44,189 nucleotides of DNA from an uncultured Clostridium sp. GTDB taxonomy: Bacteria > Bacillota > Clostridia > TANB77 > CAG-508. The position numbers were made by a program, and so were the translations under genes. The notes under the pieces are model-generated. The model saw only the letters and a program-made list of their open reading frames with translations, was not told the origin of the DNA and did not search any database. The stretch spans positions 1 to 44,189 of the forward strand of contig CAOKJE010000007.1 of the NCBI GenBank assembly GCA_948468505.1. Direction: 5' to 3'. Of this stretch, positions 26,867-34,991 are shown in pieces; position 1 is the first letter of the stretch; the number at the start of each line of letters is the position of its first letter.

Positions 26867-28091
26867 TTGCATAAAATCATACGAAATTTCTTTATTATTA
26901 TTTTAATTATAACTTTTATTATTGCTTTTTCTAGCTCCTATCTTTCACTTAGTATTGATAATTTAGCTTATGTTTTAGCAATTGGTATTGATAAAGGCAC
27001 AGACAATAATTTGCAGGTAAGTTTTCAATTTTCTACTACCTCTAAAACGACAGAATCTGGTGCCAGTGAAAAAACACCTACTGTTATCGATTCAGTAGAA
27101 GCACCTTCTCTTAGCACAGCCTTTAATTTAATGAATAGTTACATGGGAAAGGAACTTAATTTATCTCATTGCAAAGTTATCATATTTGCAGAAGATTTTG
27201 CCTATACTGGCATTGCAGAAGAAATTTACACTTTAATTAATAATACACAAGTAAGACCTTCTGCTAACATTGTCGTTAGTAAATGTAATGCAAAATACTA
27301 TATGGAGCAAACTTCTCCAGAATTAGAAAATCTTCTTTCAAAATATTATGAAATTTTCACAAACTCTAGTAAATATAGTGGATTTAAGCCAGACGCTACC
27401 ATTGGAGAGTTTTTTAATTCTTTGATTTGTAAAACCTGCGAACCAGTTGCTATTTTGGGTGGAATTTCTACTCAAAAACCAGAAAATCAAGGAAATAATC
27501 ATATTCAAGAAAATTACAATGTAAAATCAAATCAAACTCCAATCGAAGGAGAAAACGGTAGTGAAAATATAGGAATTGCAGCTTTTAAAGACGATATTTT
27601 AGTTGGTGAACTCTGTGCCTTAGAAACCACTTCCTACTTAGCATTAAAAAATAAAGTAGACCGTTTCCTAATTTCTATTGCAGACCCTGACGACACCAGT
27701 AGTTACATTGATATTTATATCACACCTGCTAGCTCTACTGACATTACTGTAGACACCTACACTAACTCGCCTTATATCAAAGTAACAGCTAGCTTTAACG
27801 GTCGCATTCACTCTATGAACAACGACTCTAAATATTTAGAGCCAGAAATCTTAGACAATATCTCTGAAACTTGTAACAAGTATTTAGAAGCTGTCTTTTG
27901 TGACTATCTCTATAAAACCGCAAAAGACTTTAAATCTGACATCAATGGCTTTGGAAAATACGCTCTCAATAACTTCTTTACTACAAAAGACTTTGATACC
28001 TACAATTGGTGTGACAACTATCAAAATTCCTTTTTTGATGTAGAAGTCAATACTTCCATAAAATCTCGGCATGTTAATTACTGAAACCTAA
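26867..28091 (+). CDS. gerKC: GerC-type germination receptor lipoprotein-like subunit, +1 frameshift near its end
   Basis: The Ger(x)C subunit. It has an N-terminal membrane/signal segment (NFFIIILIITFIIAFSSSYL), then the family core beginning LAYVLAIGIDKGTDNNLQVSFQF. I chose the TTG at 26867 because AAGGAGG lies 11 bases upstream; the longer ORF start at 26843 has no site and precedes it. No clear lipobox Cys follows the hydrophobic segment. An in-frame CGG at 28067-28069 changes the ending: the 0 frame gives SRHVNY, while skipping C gives SGMLITET with a stop at 28089-28091. The latter fits the family's final strand with a conserved glycine. The corrected length is 407 residues. Confidence 0.87.
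28067..28069 (+). other. CGG +1 frameshift site in gerKC
   Basis: TCT-CGG-C: skipping C gives GGC and the ending SIKS-G-MLITET. Both frames stop within nine codons, so this site is less certain than the others. Confidence 0.75.
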
Positions 28092-28096
28092 AGCTT

Positions 28097-28159
28097 GTCC
28101 CCATTGGTTCCGGGTTTCTTTGGGGACACGTCCCCATTGGTTCCGGGTTTCTTTGGGAC
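28097..28159 (+). repeat. Tandem pair of CCCCATTGGTTCC repeats
   Basis: Two nearly identical 30-31-base units (28097-28127 and 28130-28159), each bounded by GTCCCC and GGGGAC or GGGAC, so each can form a hairpin. They lie between gerKC and a small membrane protein gene. Confidence 0.85.
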
Positions 28160-28197
28160 ATTTTTGGAAATTTGGAAAATTGAAAGGAGAATTTGTT

Positions 28198-28378
28198 TTG
28201 TCTAGTTTTGCCTATCATATATTATTTTTAATAATTAGTTTATATATTTTATTAAAAGCTATCCGGTTATGCTTTGTATGAAATAAATACTATAAAAAAT
28301 AAGCTTGGCGGTATTACGGTTATTGCTTTTAGTATTGGTGTTGTTATTTTTTCTAATCTTGTGATTTGGATGTACTAA
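28198..28378 (+). CDS. Small two-helix membrane protein of the germination operon, read through one +1 frameshift
   Basis: A gene too short to stand out as an ORF. TTG at 28198 follows AAAGGAG at 7 bases. The frame reads SSFAYHILFLIISLYILLKAI, then CGG at 28264-28266 leads to a stop within five codons. Skipping C continues GYALYEINTIKNKLGG, then a second hydrophobic helix (ITVIAFSIGVVIFSNLVIW), ending at 28376-28378 after 59 residues. Small membrane proteins are often the fourth gene of clostridial ger operons; a role in receptor assembly is inference. It overlaps the end of the NUDIX gene tail to tail by 26 bases. Confidence 0.75.
28264..28266 (+). other. CGG +1 frameshift site in the small ger-operon gene
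   Basis: ATC-CGG-T: skipping C gives GGT and restores a continuous two-helix protein, KAI-G-YALYEI. Confidence 0.8.
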
Positions 28379-28802
28379 AAGTGATATATTCTTCTAATAG
28401 ATATCGTTGGTATTCATTATATAACTTGTCTTTATAGGTATTTACATCTACCCATAGGATTTCATGGTCTTGTTCAATTGGCTCTGTTACTTTTTGGTCC
28501 AATTGAACAAGATAGCAAGTTGCTGTTACATCTAATGGCCCTTTTTGGATGCCATCTGCCCACGAAGTAATTTTATCAAAATACTTGATATTTTGAATGG
28601 TATAACCAGTTTCTTCTAGTATTTCTCTTTTTAATGCCTCTATTTCGTCTTCTCCTTTTTCTATTCCACCACCAAATAAGAAGAAATAACCATTTGCACT
28701 TGCAATTGCTACTTTTTTGTCTTCTTTTCTTTCTATGATGGCATAAGCTGCTTCTCTTTTTTTATAGTTTAGTCCTTCTATTTTCTTTCCAATTCTTTTC
28801 AT
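28353..28802 (-). CDS. NUDIX hydrolase
   Basis: A 149-residue NUDIX-fold enzyme that hydrolyses a nucleoside diphosphate linked to another group. The NUDIX box is GGGIEKGEDEIEALKREI followed by LEETGY, matching Gx5Ex7REUxEExGU. The substrate cannot be assigned. I start at 28802, where AAGGAGAAG lies upstream; a longer frame from 28832 begins in a repeat-like hairpin. It follows rnr by about 50 bases and probably belongs to the secG-rhuM-rnr transcript. Confidence 0.87.
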   Translation of the reverse strand: MKRIGKKIEGLNYKKREAAYAIIERKEDKKVAIASANGYFFLFGGGIEKGEDEIEALKREILEETGYTIQNIKYFDKITSWADGIQKGPLDVTATCYLVQLDQKVTEPIEQDHEILWVDVNTYKDKLYNEYQRYLLEEYITFSTSKSQD

Positions 28803-28830
28803 TTTCTTCTCCTTGTTATTTTGGTATCTC

Positions 28831-28857
28831 AAATGGGACGTCCTTAATTGGACATTT
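28831..28857. repeat. REP-like hairpin, short variant
   Basis: AAATG and CATTT arms enclose GGGACGTCCTTAATTGGA, related to the GGGACGTTCC core of the repeats at 921 and 40110. It lies between rnr and the NUDIX gene. Confidence 0.5.
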
Positions 28858-30975
28858 AGACTAATTCAAAGTCTATTTGTCTTAATAATTTACTAGCTTT
28901 TTTTACTCGTATTGCCACTTTGTCTCCTATTTTATAAGTTTTATTGGTCTTTTCTCCTATTAATCTTTTTCTGTTTTCGTCGTAAATAAAATATTCGTCT
29001 CCTAAATCTTCAAATCGAATTAGTCCTTCTACTGTGTTTTCTAATTCTACAAATATGCCAAAAGAAGTTACTGATGATACAATTCCTTCGTATTCTTCTC
29101 CTATTTTGTTTTCCATGTATTCTGCTTTTTTTAAGTCTTCGGATTCTCTTTCTACTTTTGTGGCTATTTTTTCTCTTTCGCTCGATTGTTTTGCTCTTTC
29201 TTCTGCTTGTTCTATTTGTTTGTTTATCCATTCTTCTTTCACATCATAATTTTCGCTTAAATATTTTGATATGATTCTATGGATAAATAAGTCTGGGTAT
29301 CTTCTAATTGGCGAGGTAAAATGGCAGTAATATTTGCTTGCTATTCCAAAGTGTCCTTGGTTTTTTGCTTCATATCTTGCTACTTTTAAGGTTCTGAGCA
29401 CTAGGTTAGATACTACTTTTTCTTCTTCTTTTCCTTTTACTTCTTCTAATATTTTAGCAAATTCTTTGGGATAGATGTTATCTTTATTGGCTTTTATTTT
29501 CATTCCAAAATTAAATAAAAACTTATTTAATTCTTGTATTTTTTCAAGGTCTGGGTCTTCGTGTACACGGTAAATAAATGGTGCTTCTAGCCAGAAGAAT
29601 TTTTCGGCTACGGTTTCGTTTGCTGTTAGCATAAATTGTTCAATGATTTCATGGGCAAATGTGGTTTCATATTTAGAAATATTGGTTACTCTTCCATCCA
29701 TGTCTAAATCGATTTTGCTTTCTGGAATGTCTAAGTTTAGGTATCCTTGCTCTATTCTTTTGTTTTTTAGGATTTTGGCTAGCTCTTCCATTCGTTTAAA
29801 ATGAGGTAGATAGGGCTCATATCTTTTCATTGTTTGCTCATTTGCATTTTCTATCATGGCTTGTACATCTGTATAACTCATTCTCTCTGTGACATTGATA
29901 ATTCCTTTTACGATTTCACTTGCTAATACGTTTCCTTTGTTATCTATTTCCATGATGCAAGACAAGGTAAATCTGTCTTCTCCTGCATTTAAACTACAAA
30001 TTCCGTTAGATAATTCCCTTGGAAGCATGGGAATTACTCTTCCTAGCATATAAATGCTGGTTCCCCTAATTAGTGCTTCTTGGTCCAATAAACTATTTTC
30101 TTGTACATAAAAGCTTACATCGGCAATATGTACTTCTAATTTGTAATTTCCGTTTTTTAGTTTTTCTACACGAACAGCATCGTCTAAGTCTTTGGCATCT
30201 TCGCCATCAATGGTAAAGATTTCTCTATCTCGAAAATCTACTCGATTTGGTATATCTTTTTTATCCACTTTGTTTTCGAAATGTTTTGCCTCTTGTACGA
30301 CTTGCTCTGGAAAGGTAGATGGCAGGTTGTATTCTTTGATTAAAGATAGCATGTCTACTCCTGCTGCATTTACGTTTCCGAAGTACCTCTATTACTTTTC
30401 CTTCTGCTTTTTTTCCGTTTGGAAGTATATTTTGTTATTTTTACTAAAACTTTGTGATTGTTTCTAGCTTTTCCCATGTCTTTTTTAGATATGAAAATGT
30501 CGGTCCCAAAGTTTTTGTCGTCTGGTACAACAAATCCAAAGCTTTTGTTATTTTGGAAAATTCCCACAATGGTATCTTTTTCGTGCTTTAGAATTTTTAC
30601 TACTTTTCCTTCTGCACTTTTAACCTTGTTTTCTTCCTCTAAAATTTCAATTAGTACTCTATCACCATTTAAAGCATTGAATGAGTTTTCTTTGCCAATA
30701 TAAATTTCGTCTTGATGGTCTTCTAGTCTTACAAAGCCAAAGCCTTTTTGGTTTTTCCTGTAAATTCCATCATAGTAGGTCTTTTCTACCAGTCGATATC
30801 TATTTTTTCTGTTCTTTTGTATCTTGAAGTTTAATTCTAAATTGCCAAGTATTTCTAAAAAGTCTCTGTATTCTTTTTTTGGTACTCTCATTATCATGGC
30901 TAATTCTTTTGCCTTCATAGGCACGTAGTCTTTGTCTTTCATTAATTCTAAGATTTTCTGTTCTTGTTCTTCCAT
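28856..30975 (-). CDS. rnr: Ribonuclease R, read through two +1 frameshifts
   Basis: RNase R (RNB family) is a processive 3'-5' exoribonuclease that degrades structured RNA. An N-terminal helix-turn-helix and cold-shock domains precede two in-frame CGG codons 35 bases apart (30415-30417 and 30378-30380). Skipping each C gives YTSKGKKAEGKVIEVLG and then NVNAAGVDMLSLIKEY, joining the N-terminal part to the RNB domain (IDGEDAKDLDDAVRVEKL with the catalytic aspartates, about residues 248-265) and the S1 domain (GEEYEGIVSSVTSFGIFVEL). The corrected length is 705 residues. Only 11 codons are read between the two shifts. Its ATG shares a base with the stop of the upstream RhuM gene (TAATG). Confidence 0.95.
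30378..30380 (-). other. CGG +1 frameshift site in rnr (2)
   Basis: CTT-CGG-A: skipping C gives GGA and restores VIEVL-G-NVNAAGVDM. Confidence 0.92.
30415..30417 (-). other. CGG +1 frameshift site in rnr (1)
   Basis: AAA-CGG-A: skipping C gives GGA and restores YTSK-G-KKAEGKVI. The AAA-C context cannot be explained by P-site slippage. Confidence 0.92.
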
Positions 30976-31982
30976 TACTTTTTCCTTTCTATTGTATTTT
31001 CCATTAATTTATCAAAATCAGATTTATATAATTTATCTTGTATAACTCTATATTTTTCTTCTGCTATTTCATGAGATATTTTTCCAGCATCTTTTAGTAT
31101 ATCTCTATCATCTGATAATAAATATTTATCTATTCTATTGGCCCAATCTTCCATTGTCATTGGAATATTTCTCTTTGCTCTTGCTTCTGCTAAATCTAGA
31201 AATGCTGAAACAATGAGTTCTAATTGCTCTAATTCTTCCTTTTTTAGATAATTTTTAGCAATGACTACATCTGTTTCTAATATCTTACCTTCTGGGTAAT
31301 GTTTCCATGTTGTTAAATTCATATGTTCTTTTGTATGGTCTGCTCTATTATATACTATCTCTGCTGCAGTTTGATGCGTTACTGCATAATGTAACTTATT
31401 TTGTACTTTTTTAAAAAATTTAATGGTGGTAGGAGATTTTCTATCATAGTCAATAGAAGTAGAATAAATATCTGTTATTTTTTGATAAAATCTTCTTTCA
31501 GACATTCTTATTTCTCTAATTTCTGCAAGTAATGTGTCATAGTAATCTTCATCAAAAAAAGCTCCATTTTCCATTCTTTTTTTATCTATAATGTATCCTT
31601 TTTTTGAAAATTCCTTTAAAATATTAGTTGCCCATCTTCTAAATTGAATTGCTCTATCTGTATTTACTCTATATCCAACAGAAATTACTGCATCTAAGTT
31701 ATAATAAGTGAATTTTCTTTTGACTTCTCTATTCCCCTCTTTTTGAACTGTCAAAAATTCTTTGACAGTTGAATTTTTATCTAATTCTAAATCATTATAA
31801 ATATTTTTTAAATGATAACTTATATCTTGTTTTGATGTATTATATAATTCTCCTAACACCTTTTGCGTTAGCCATAAATCTCCATCTTCAAATCTTACTT
31901 CAATCCCTTTTTCTTTTTTTTGTTGTTCAAATATTAAGAATTCTGCTGAACTACTTCTTATATATAAATCTTTATTGCTCAT
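30975..31982 (-). CDS. RhuM-family protein inserted between secG and rnr
   Basis: A 335-residue protein of the virulence RhuM family, found in genomic islands and restriction loci. EVRFEDGDLWLTQKVLGELY and SKQDISYHLKNIYND resemble the N-terminal DNA-binding region; YNLDAVISVGYRVNTDRAIQFRRWA is the family signature. The C-terminal half (LHYAVTHQTAAEIVYNRADH) resembles a Fic/Doc-like helical region. The biochemical activity is not established. In many Firmicutes secG is followed directly by rnr, so this gene looks like an insertion now translationally coupled to rnr. No in-frame CGG is present. Confidence 0.85.
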   Translation of the reverse strand: MSNKDLYIRSSSAEFLIFEQQKKEKGIEVRFEDGDLWLTQKVLGELYNTSKQDISYHLKNIYNDLELDKNSTVKEFLTVQKEGNREVKRKFTYYNLDAVISVGYRVNTDRAIQFRRWATNILKEFSKKGYIIDKKRMENGAFFDEDYYDTLLAEIREIRMSERRFYQKITDIYSTSIDYDRKSPTTIKFFKKVQNKLHYAVTHQTAAEIVYNRADHTKEHMNLTTWKHYPEGKILETDVVIAKNYLKKEELEQLELIVSAFLDLAEARAKRNIPMTMEDWANRIDKYLLSDDRDILKDAGKISHEIAEEKYRVIQDKLYKSDFDKLMENTIERKK

Positions 31983-32019
31983 TTTTAATTCACCTCTCTT
32001 ACTATTGTTTAAATACTAT

Positions 32020-32057
32020 CGCCATTGGTTCCATATTTGTTTGGCAACCTTGCCAAT
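32020..32057 (+). repeat. Repeat of the CCATTGGTTCC family
   Basis: CGCCATTGGTTCC...TTTGGCAACCTTGCC matches the units at 28097-28159 in its core and can fold on itself. Confidence 0.6.
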
Positions 32058-32087
32058 ATAACCCTTAGTATTTGATTTTTTCGAAAA

Positions 32088-32117
32088 AAGAGCAAGTTTT
32101 TTAATAAAACCGCTCTT
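32088..32117 (-). terminator. Terminator after secG
   Basis: AAGAGC...GTTTT and AAAAC...GCTCTT arms; on the reverse strand TTTTTT follows. Its presence implies that rhuM-rnr may have a separate promoter or depend on readthrough. Confidence 0.65.
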
Positions 32118-32129
32118 CTTACTATTTTT

Positions 32130-32378
32130 CTATGCCATATATAATATACCTAATGCTATGGTTAGTATTGCAAATACTACTGCTAATATAATCGTCCATT
32201 TTTTTTGTTTTCCTTCTTTGGTTCTTCCTTTGTTTTTTTCAAAGAAGTTGTTGGTTGACGAACCTGTTATGGTTGAAGATAGTCCTGCATCTTCTTTTGA
32301 TTGGATAAGTGTTAATACGATTAAGACTACTGCTACCATAAAGTAAATTACAATTAGTATTCCTTTTGCTATTTCCAT
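32130..32378 (-). CDS. secG: Preprotein translocase subunit SecG
   Basis: An 82-residue protein with two membrane helices (GILIVIYFMVAVVLIVLTLI and WTIILAVVFAILTIALGIL) separated by the typical loop QSKEDAGLSSTITG...NNFFEKNKGRTKE. SecG associates with SecYE to aid protein export. Length and loop sequence fit the family closely. No frameshift site is present. Confidence 0.93.
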   Translation of the reverse strand: MEIAKGILIVIYFMVAVVLIVLTLIQSKEDAGLSSTITGSSTNNFFEKNKGRTKEGKQKKWTIILAVVFAILTIALGILYMA

Positions 32379-32490
32379 TTATTTTCTTCCTCCCTACGGT
32401 TTCTTCCTTTTTATACTACGCTATTGTAACATAATTTTTTCCAAAATGCAAATACTTTTTGAAATTTCTCTAATTTTTGTTGATTTTTTA

Positions 32491-33168
32491 CTATTCTTTC
32501 AAAATACACCACGTTCCTATGGGCTCTGGCAAATCTTCAAAAACCATTTCTTCCTTTGTAATAGGATGGTTAATCGTAAGCTGATAAGCCCATAAAGCAA
32601 TTTGCTTTCCTTTCCCTCTTGTTCCATATTTTTGGTCACCAAAAATACTATGACCAAAATGTGACAGTTGCACTCTTATTTGGTGATGTCTTCCTGTATG
32701 TAAATTAATTTCTAATAAGCTTAAATTCTTTACTTCATTATACTTTAACAATTTATAATCCAGTTTTGCCAGTTTTGCATTTTTCTTATCTTGGTTTACC
32801 ACTTTGCTCATATTGTGTCTTTCGTCTTTGTACAAATAATCTTCTAAGCTTCCTTGTTCAGGAGAAACTTTTCCATCGACTACTACTAAATATTTTTTCT
32901 TGAAAGTTTTTTCTCTTACTTGGTTACTTAATCTTGAAGCTGCTTTTGAGGTTTTTGCAAAAATCATAATTCCTCCCACTGGTCTATCTAATCTATGAAC
33001 CAGTCCTAGGTAGACATTTCCTGGTTTATTGTATTTTTCTTTGATGTATTGCTTTACAATGGTTAGCATGTCTAAATCTTCTGTTTTGTCCCCCTGTGAT
33101 GGGATGTTTGGCTTTTTTTCTACTACGATTATGTGGTTGTCTTCAAATAATACTTTTAGGTTTTGCAT
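32491..33168 (-). CDS. RluA-family RNA pseudouridine synthase
   Basis: A 225-residue pseudouridine synthase that isomerises uridine in rRNA or tRNA. The catalytic aspartate lies in HRLDRPVGGIMIFAKTS (about residue 61), and INLHTGRHHQIRVQLSHFGH is the second family motif. It lacks an S4 domain. It lies 52 bases after the rRNA methyltransferase on the same strand, so the pair may form an RNA-modification operon. The target site is unknown. Confidence 0.9.
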   Translation of the reverse strand: MQNLKVLFEDNHIIVVEKKPNIPSQGDKTEDLDMLTIVKQYIKEKYNKPGNVYLGLVHRLDRPVGGIMIFAKTSKAASRLSNQVREKTFKKKYLVVVDGKVSPEQGSLEDYLYKDERHNMSKVVNQDKKNAKLAKLDYKLLKYNEVKNLSLLEINLHTGRHHQIRVQLSHFGHSIFGDQKYGTRGKGKQIALWAYQLTINHPITKEEMVFEDLPEPIGTWCILKE

Positions 33169-33220
33169 CTTTTTCTCCTCTTACAAATTTGTCAATGATT
33201 TTTTAACTTCGTCACCAAAA

Positions 33221-34085
33221 TCATTGCTCCCATCTTCCATAAATCCCACAAGGTAGTACCAGCTTAGAATTTTCCATAGGTAGTCCAATTTCTCCACATT
33301 CTAACTTTCCTTTCTGTTTTTTATCTACTGTTACACCTAAAATATTTTGTAAAACGGTACTTGAAATTCCTGTTGTATAGGAATTAATCAAGAAAAATAG
33401 TGGCTCTTTTGATAATACTTGCATGCACAATTCCACCAAATCATAAATGTTGTTTTCAAATTGCCAAACCTCTCCTTTGGCTCCTCTTCCATAAGACGGC
33501 GGGTCCATGATAATAGCATCATATTGATTTCCACGTCTAATTTCTCGGCTCACAAATTTAACCACATCGTCAATAATAAATCGAACCTTTTTATCTTGTA
33601 ATCCAGAAGAAATTACATTTTCTTTTGCCCATGTTGTCATTCCTTTTGAGCTGTCTACATGACATACGGATGCCCCTGCTGATAAACATGCAACTGTTGC
33701 CCCGTCCTGTGTAAGCAAATAGGTTTAATACTTTTATTTCTCTTTTGGCGTTTCTAATTTTATTTATCATCCAATCCCAATTAACTGCCTGTTCTGGAAA
33801 AAGCCCCGTGTGTTTAAAGCCCATCGGTTTAATGTTAAAGGTTAAGTTTTTGTAATGCACTTGCCATGCTTTTGGCATTTTCTTTTTAAATTCCCAAGAA
33901 CCACCACCGGTTTTGCTTCTATGATAGGTTGCATTGATTTCTTTCCATTTGTTTGGATAGCTTTTTGCTTTCCATATAATTTGTGGGTCTGGTCTTGCTA
34001 AAATTACATCTCCCCATTTTTCTAGTTTTTGTCCATCTGCCATGTCTAGTATTTTATATTCTTTCCATTCATTTGCTAGTTTCAT
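33221..34085 (-). CDS. Class I SAM-dependent rRNA methyltransferase (RlmI/RlmK-like), read through one +1 frameshift
   Basis: The N-terminal part (WGDVILARPDPQIIW, PMGFKHTGLFPEQAVNWDWM) leads into the SAM-binding motif VLNLFAYTG, where an in-frame CGG at 33702-33704 interrupts the 0 frame. Skipping C gives AYTGGATVACLSAGA followed by SVCHVDSSKGM, completing motif I; DAIIMDPPSYGRG is the catalytic motif IV. The corrected length is 287 residues. Without the shift the SAM pocket would be absent, so both fragments would be inactive. This is one of the cleanest cases because the break falls in the glycine-rich loop. Confidence 0.93.
33702..33704 (-). other. CGG +1 frameshift site in the rRNA methyltransferase gene
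   Basis: GGA-CGG-G: skipping C gives GGG and restores AYTG-G-ATVACL. Confidence 0.92.
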
Positions 34086-34187
34086 ATTTTTTGGGTAGCT
34101 TAAATAAACTACTATTCCTCCCTTTTATTAGAATAGTACTATTTTACCATATTTTGTTGATTTTTCCAAGGATATTTCGATTAAAAA

Positions 34188-34412
34188 CTATAATTTTTCT
34201 AAAAATTGATTTAATTCTATATCTGCTTGTTCTAAGATGCTTTTTAGTGTTCCTTTTGCGATTTCATAGTGCATAGGAATAATAAAAACTCTTCCTGTTC
34301 TTTCGTTTATGTATTTGGCGTGGCTTCCTTTTTGTGATATCTTGCAAAATCCTAATTTCTGCATTGCCTTAATAATTTTACTTGGAGGTAGCACAGGATG
34401 TTTTGAACTCAT
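34188..34412 (-). CDS. hicA: HicA-type toxin (mRNA interferase)
   Basis: A 74-residue double-stranded-RNA-binding-fold toxin. PSKIIKAMQKLGF, the catalytic-His motif QKGSHAKY, then RVFIIPMHYEIAKGTLKSIL are diagnostic. HicA cleaves mRNA and is neutralised by HicB. Its start overlaps the end of hicB by 4 bases. Confidence 0.92.
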   Translation of the reverse strand: MSSKHPVLPPSKIIKAMQKLGFCKISQKGSHAKYINERTGRVFIIPMHYEIAKGTLKSILEQADIELNQFLEKL

Positions 34413-34612
34413 ACTGCCACCTCCAATGTTGTAATAAAAACATCTTTTGGTTGTTCTGGTTTCTCTGTCTGTGTATACAATTCTAATGCCTCTTTTAAAT
34501 TTTGCATAGCTTCTTCTATTGTTTTTCCTTGCGATGCTACATTGTTATCAATACATTTTGCTACATACCAATTTTCTTCTTTTTGTATCATTACATTATA
34601 TTTTATACTCAT
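34409..34612 (-). CDS. hicB: HicB-type antitoxin
   Basis: A 67-residue protein with the partial RNase-H-like HicB fold: YNVMIQKEENWYVAKCID, ASQGKTIEEAMQNLKEALELY. It lacks a C-terminal helix-turn-helix, so it may not autoregulate by itself. It lies upstream of hicA, with AAAGGAG before its ATG. Confidence 0.9.
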   Translation of the reverse strand: MSIKYNVMIQKEENWYVAKCIDNNVASQGKTIEEAMQNLKEALELYTQTEKPEQPKDVFITTLEVAV

Positions 34613-34665
34613 ATATCTATTTCTCCTTTCATTGCTTTATATTATACTTCATTTATGTCCTAAAT

Positions 34666-34875
34666 TCAAACATTTTGTAAAATTTTCATGAAATTGCATA
34701 TCATAAAAAAATTAATCGTTGCAAATGTGAAAAAAGCAATAATTACAGCGATTAATAACTTATGCCTTCTTACCTTTTGACAAACCCTGCTTGTCCATCC
34801 TTCTTTTGCCATCTCTAATCGATTTAATTTGGTATTGTATCTAACTTGAAAAACCTCATCTTTTGCATATTCCAT
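34666..34875 (-). CDS. Small single-helix membrane protein
   Basis: A 69-residue protein with a charged N-terminal half (FQVRYNTKLNRLEMAKEGW), a basic patch (QKVRRHKL) and one hydrophobic helix (LLIAVIIAFFTFATINFFMI). GGGAG precedes the ATG. No family was recognised. Confidence 0.6.
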   Translation of the reverse strand: MEYAKDEVFQVRYNTKLNRLEMAKEGWTSRVCQKVRRHKLLIAVIIAFFTFATINFFMICNFMKILQNV

Positions 34876-34967
34876 ATAAAAAATCTCCCTTCTATATTTT
34901 TTCCTTATATGTATATGCTAAATGATTTTCAAATATTCCATTTTTTTTAATTATACCATTAATAAAA

Positions 34968-34989
34968 CGAAGAGATGCTAACCTCTTCG
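34968..34989 (-). terminator. Terminator of the hpt-uvrC operon
   Basis: CGAAGAG and CTCTTCG arms directly past the uvrC stop, followed on the reverse strand by TTTTATT. Confidence 0.75.
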
Positions 34990-34991
34990 CT

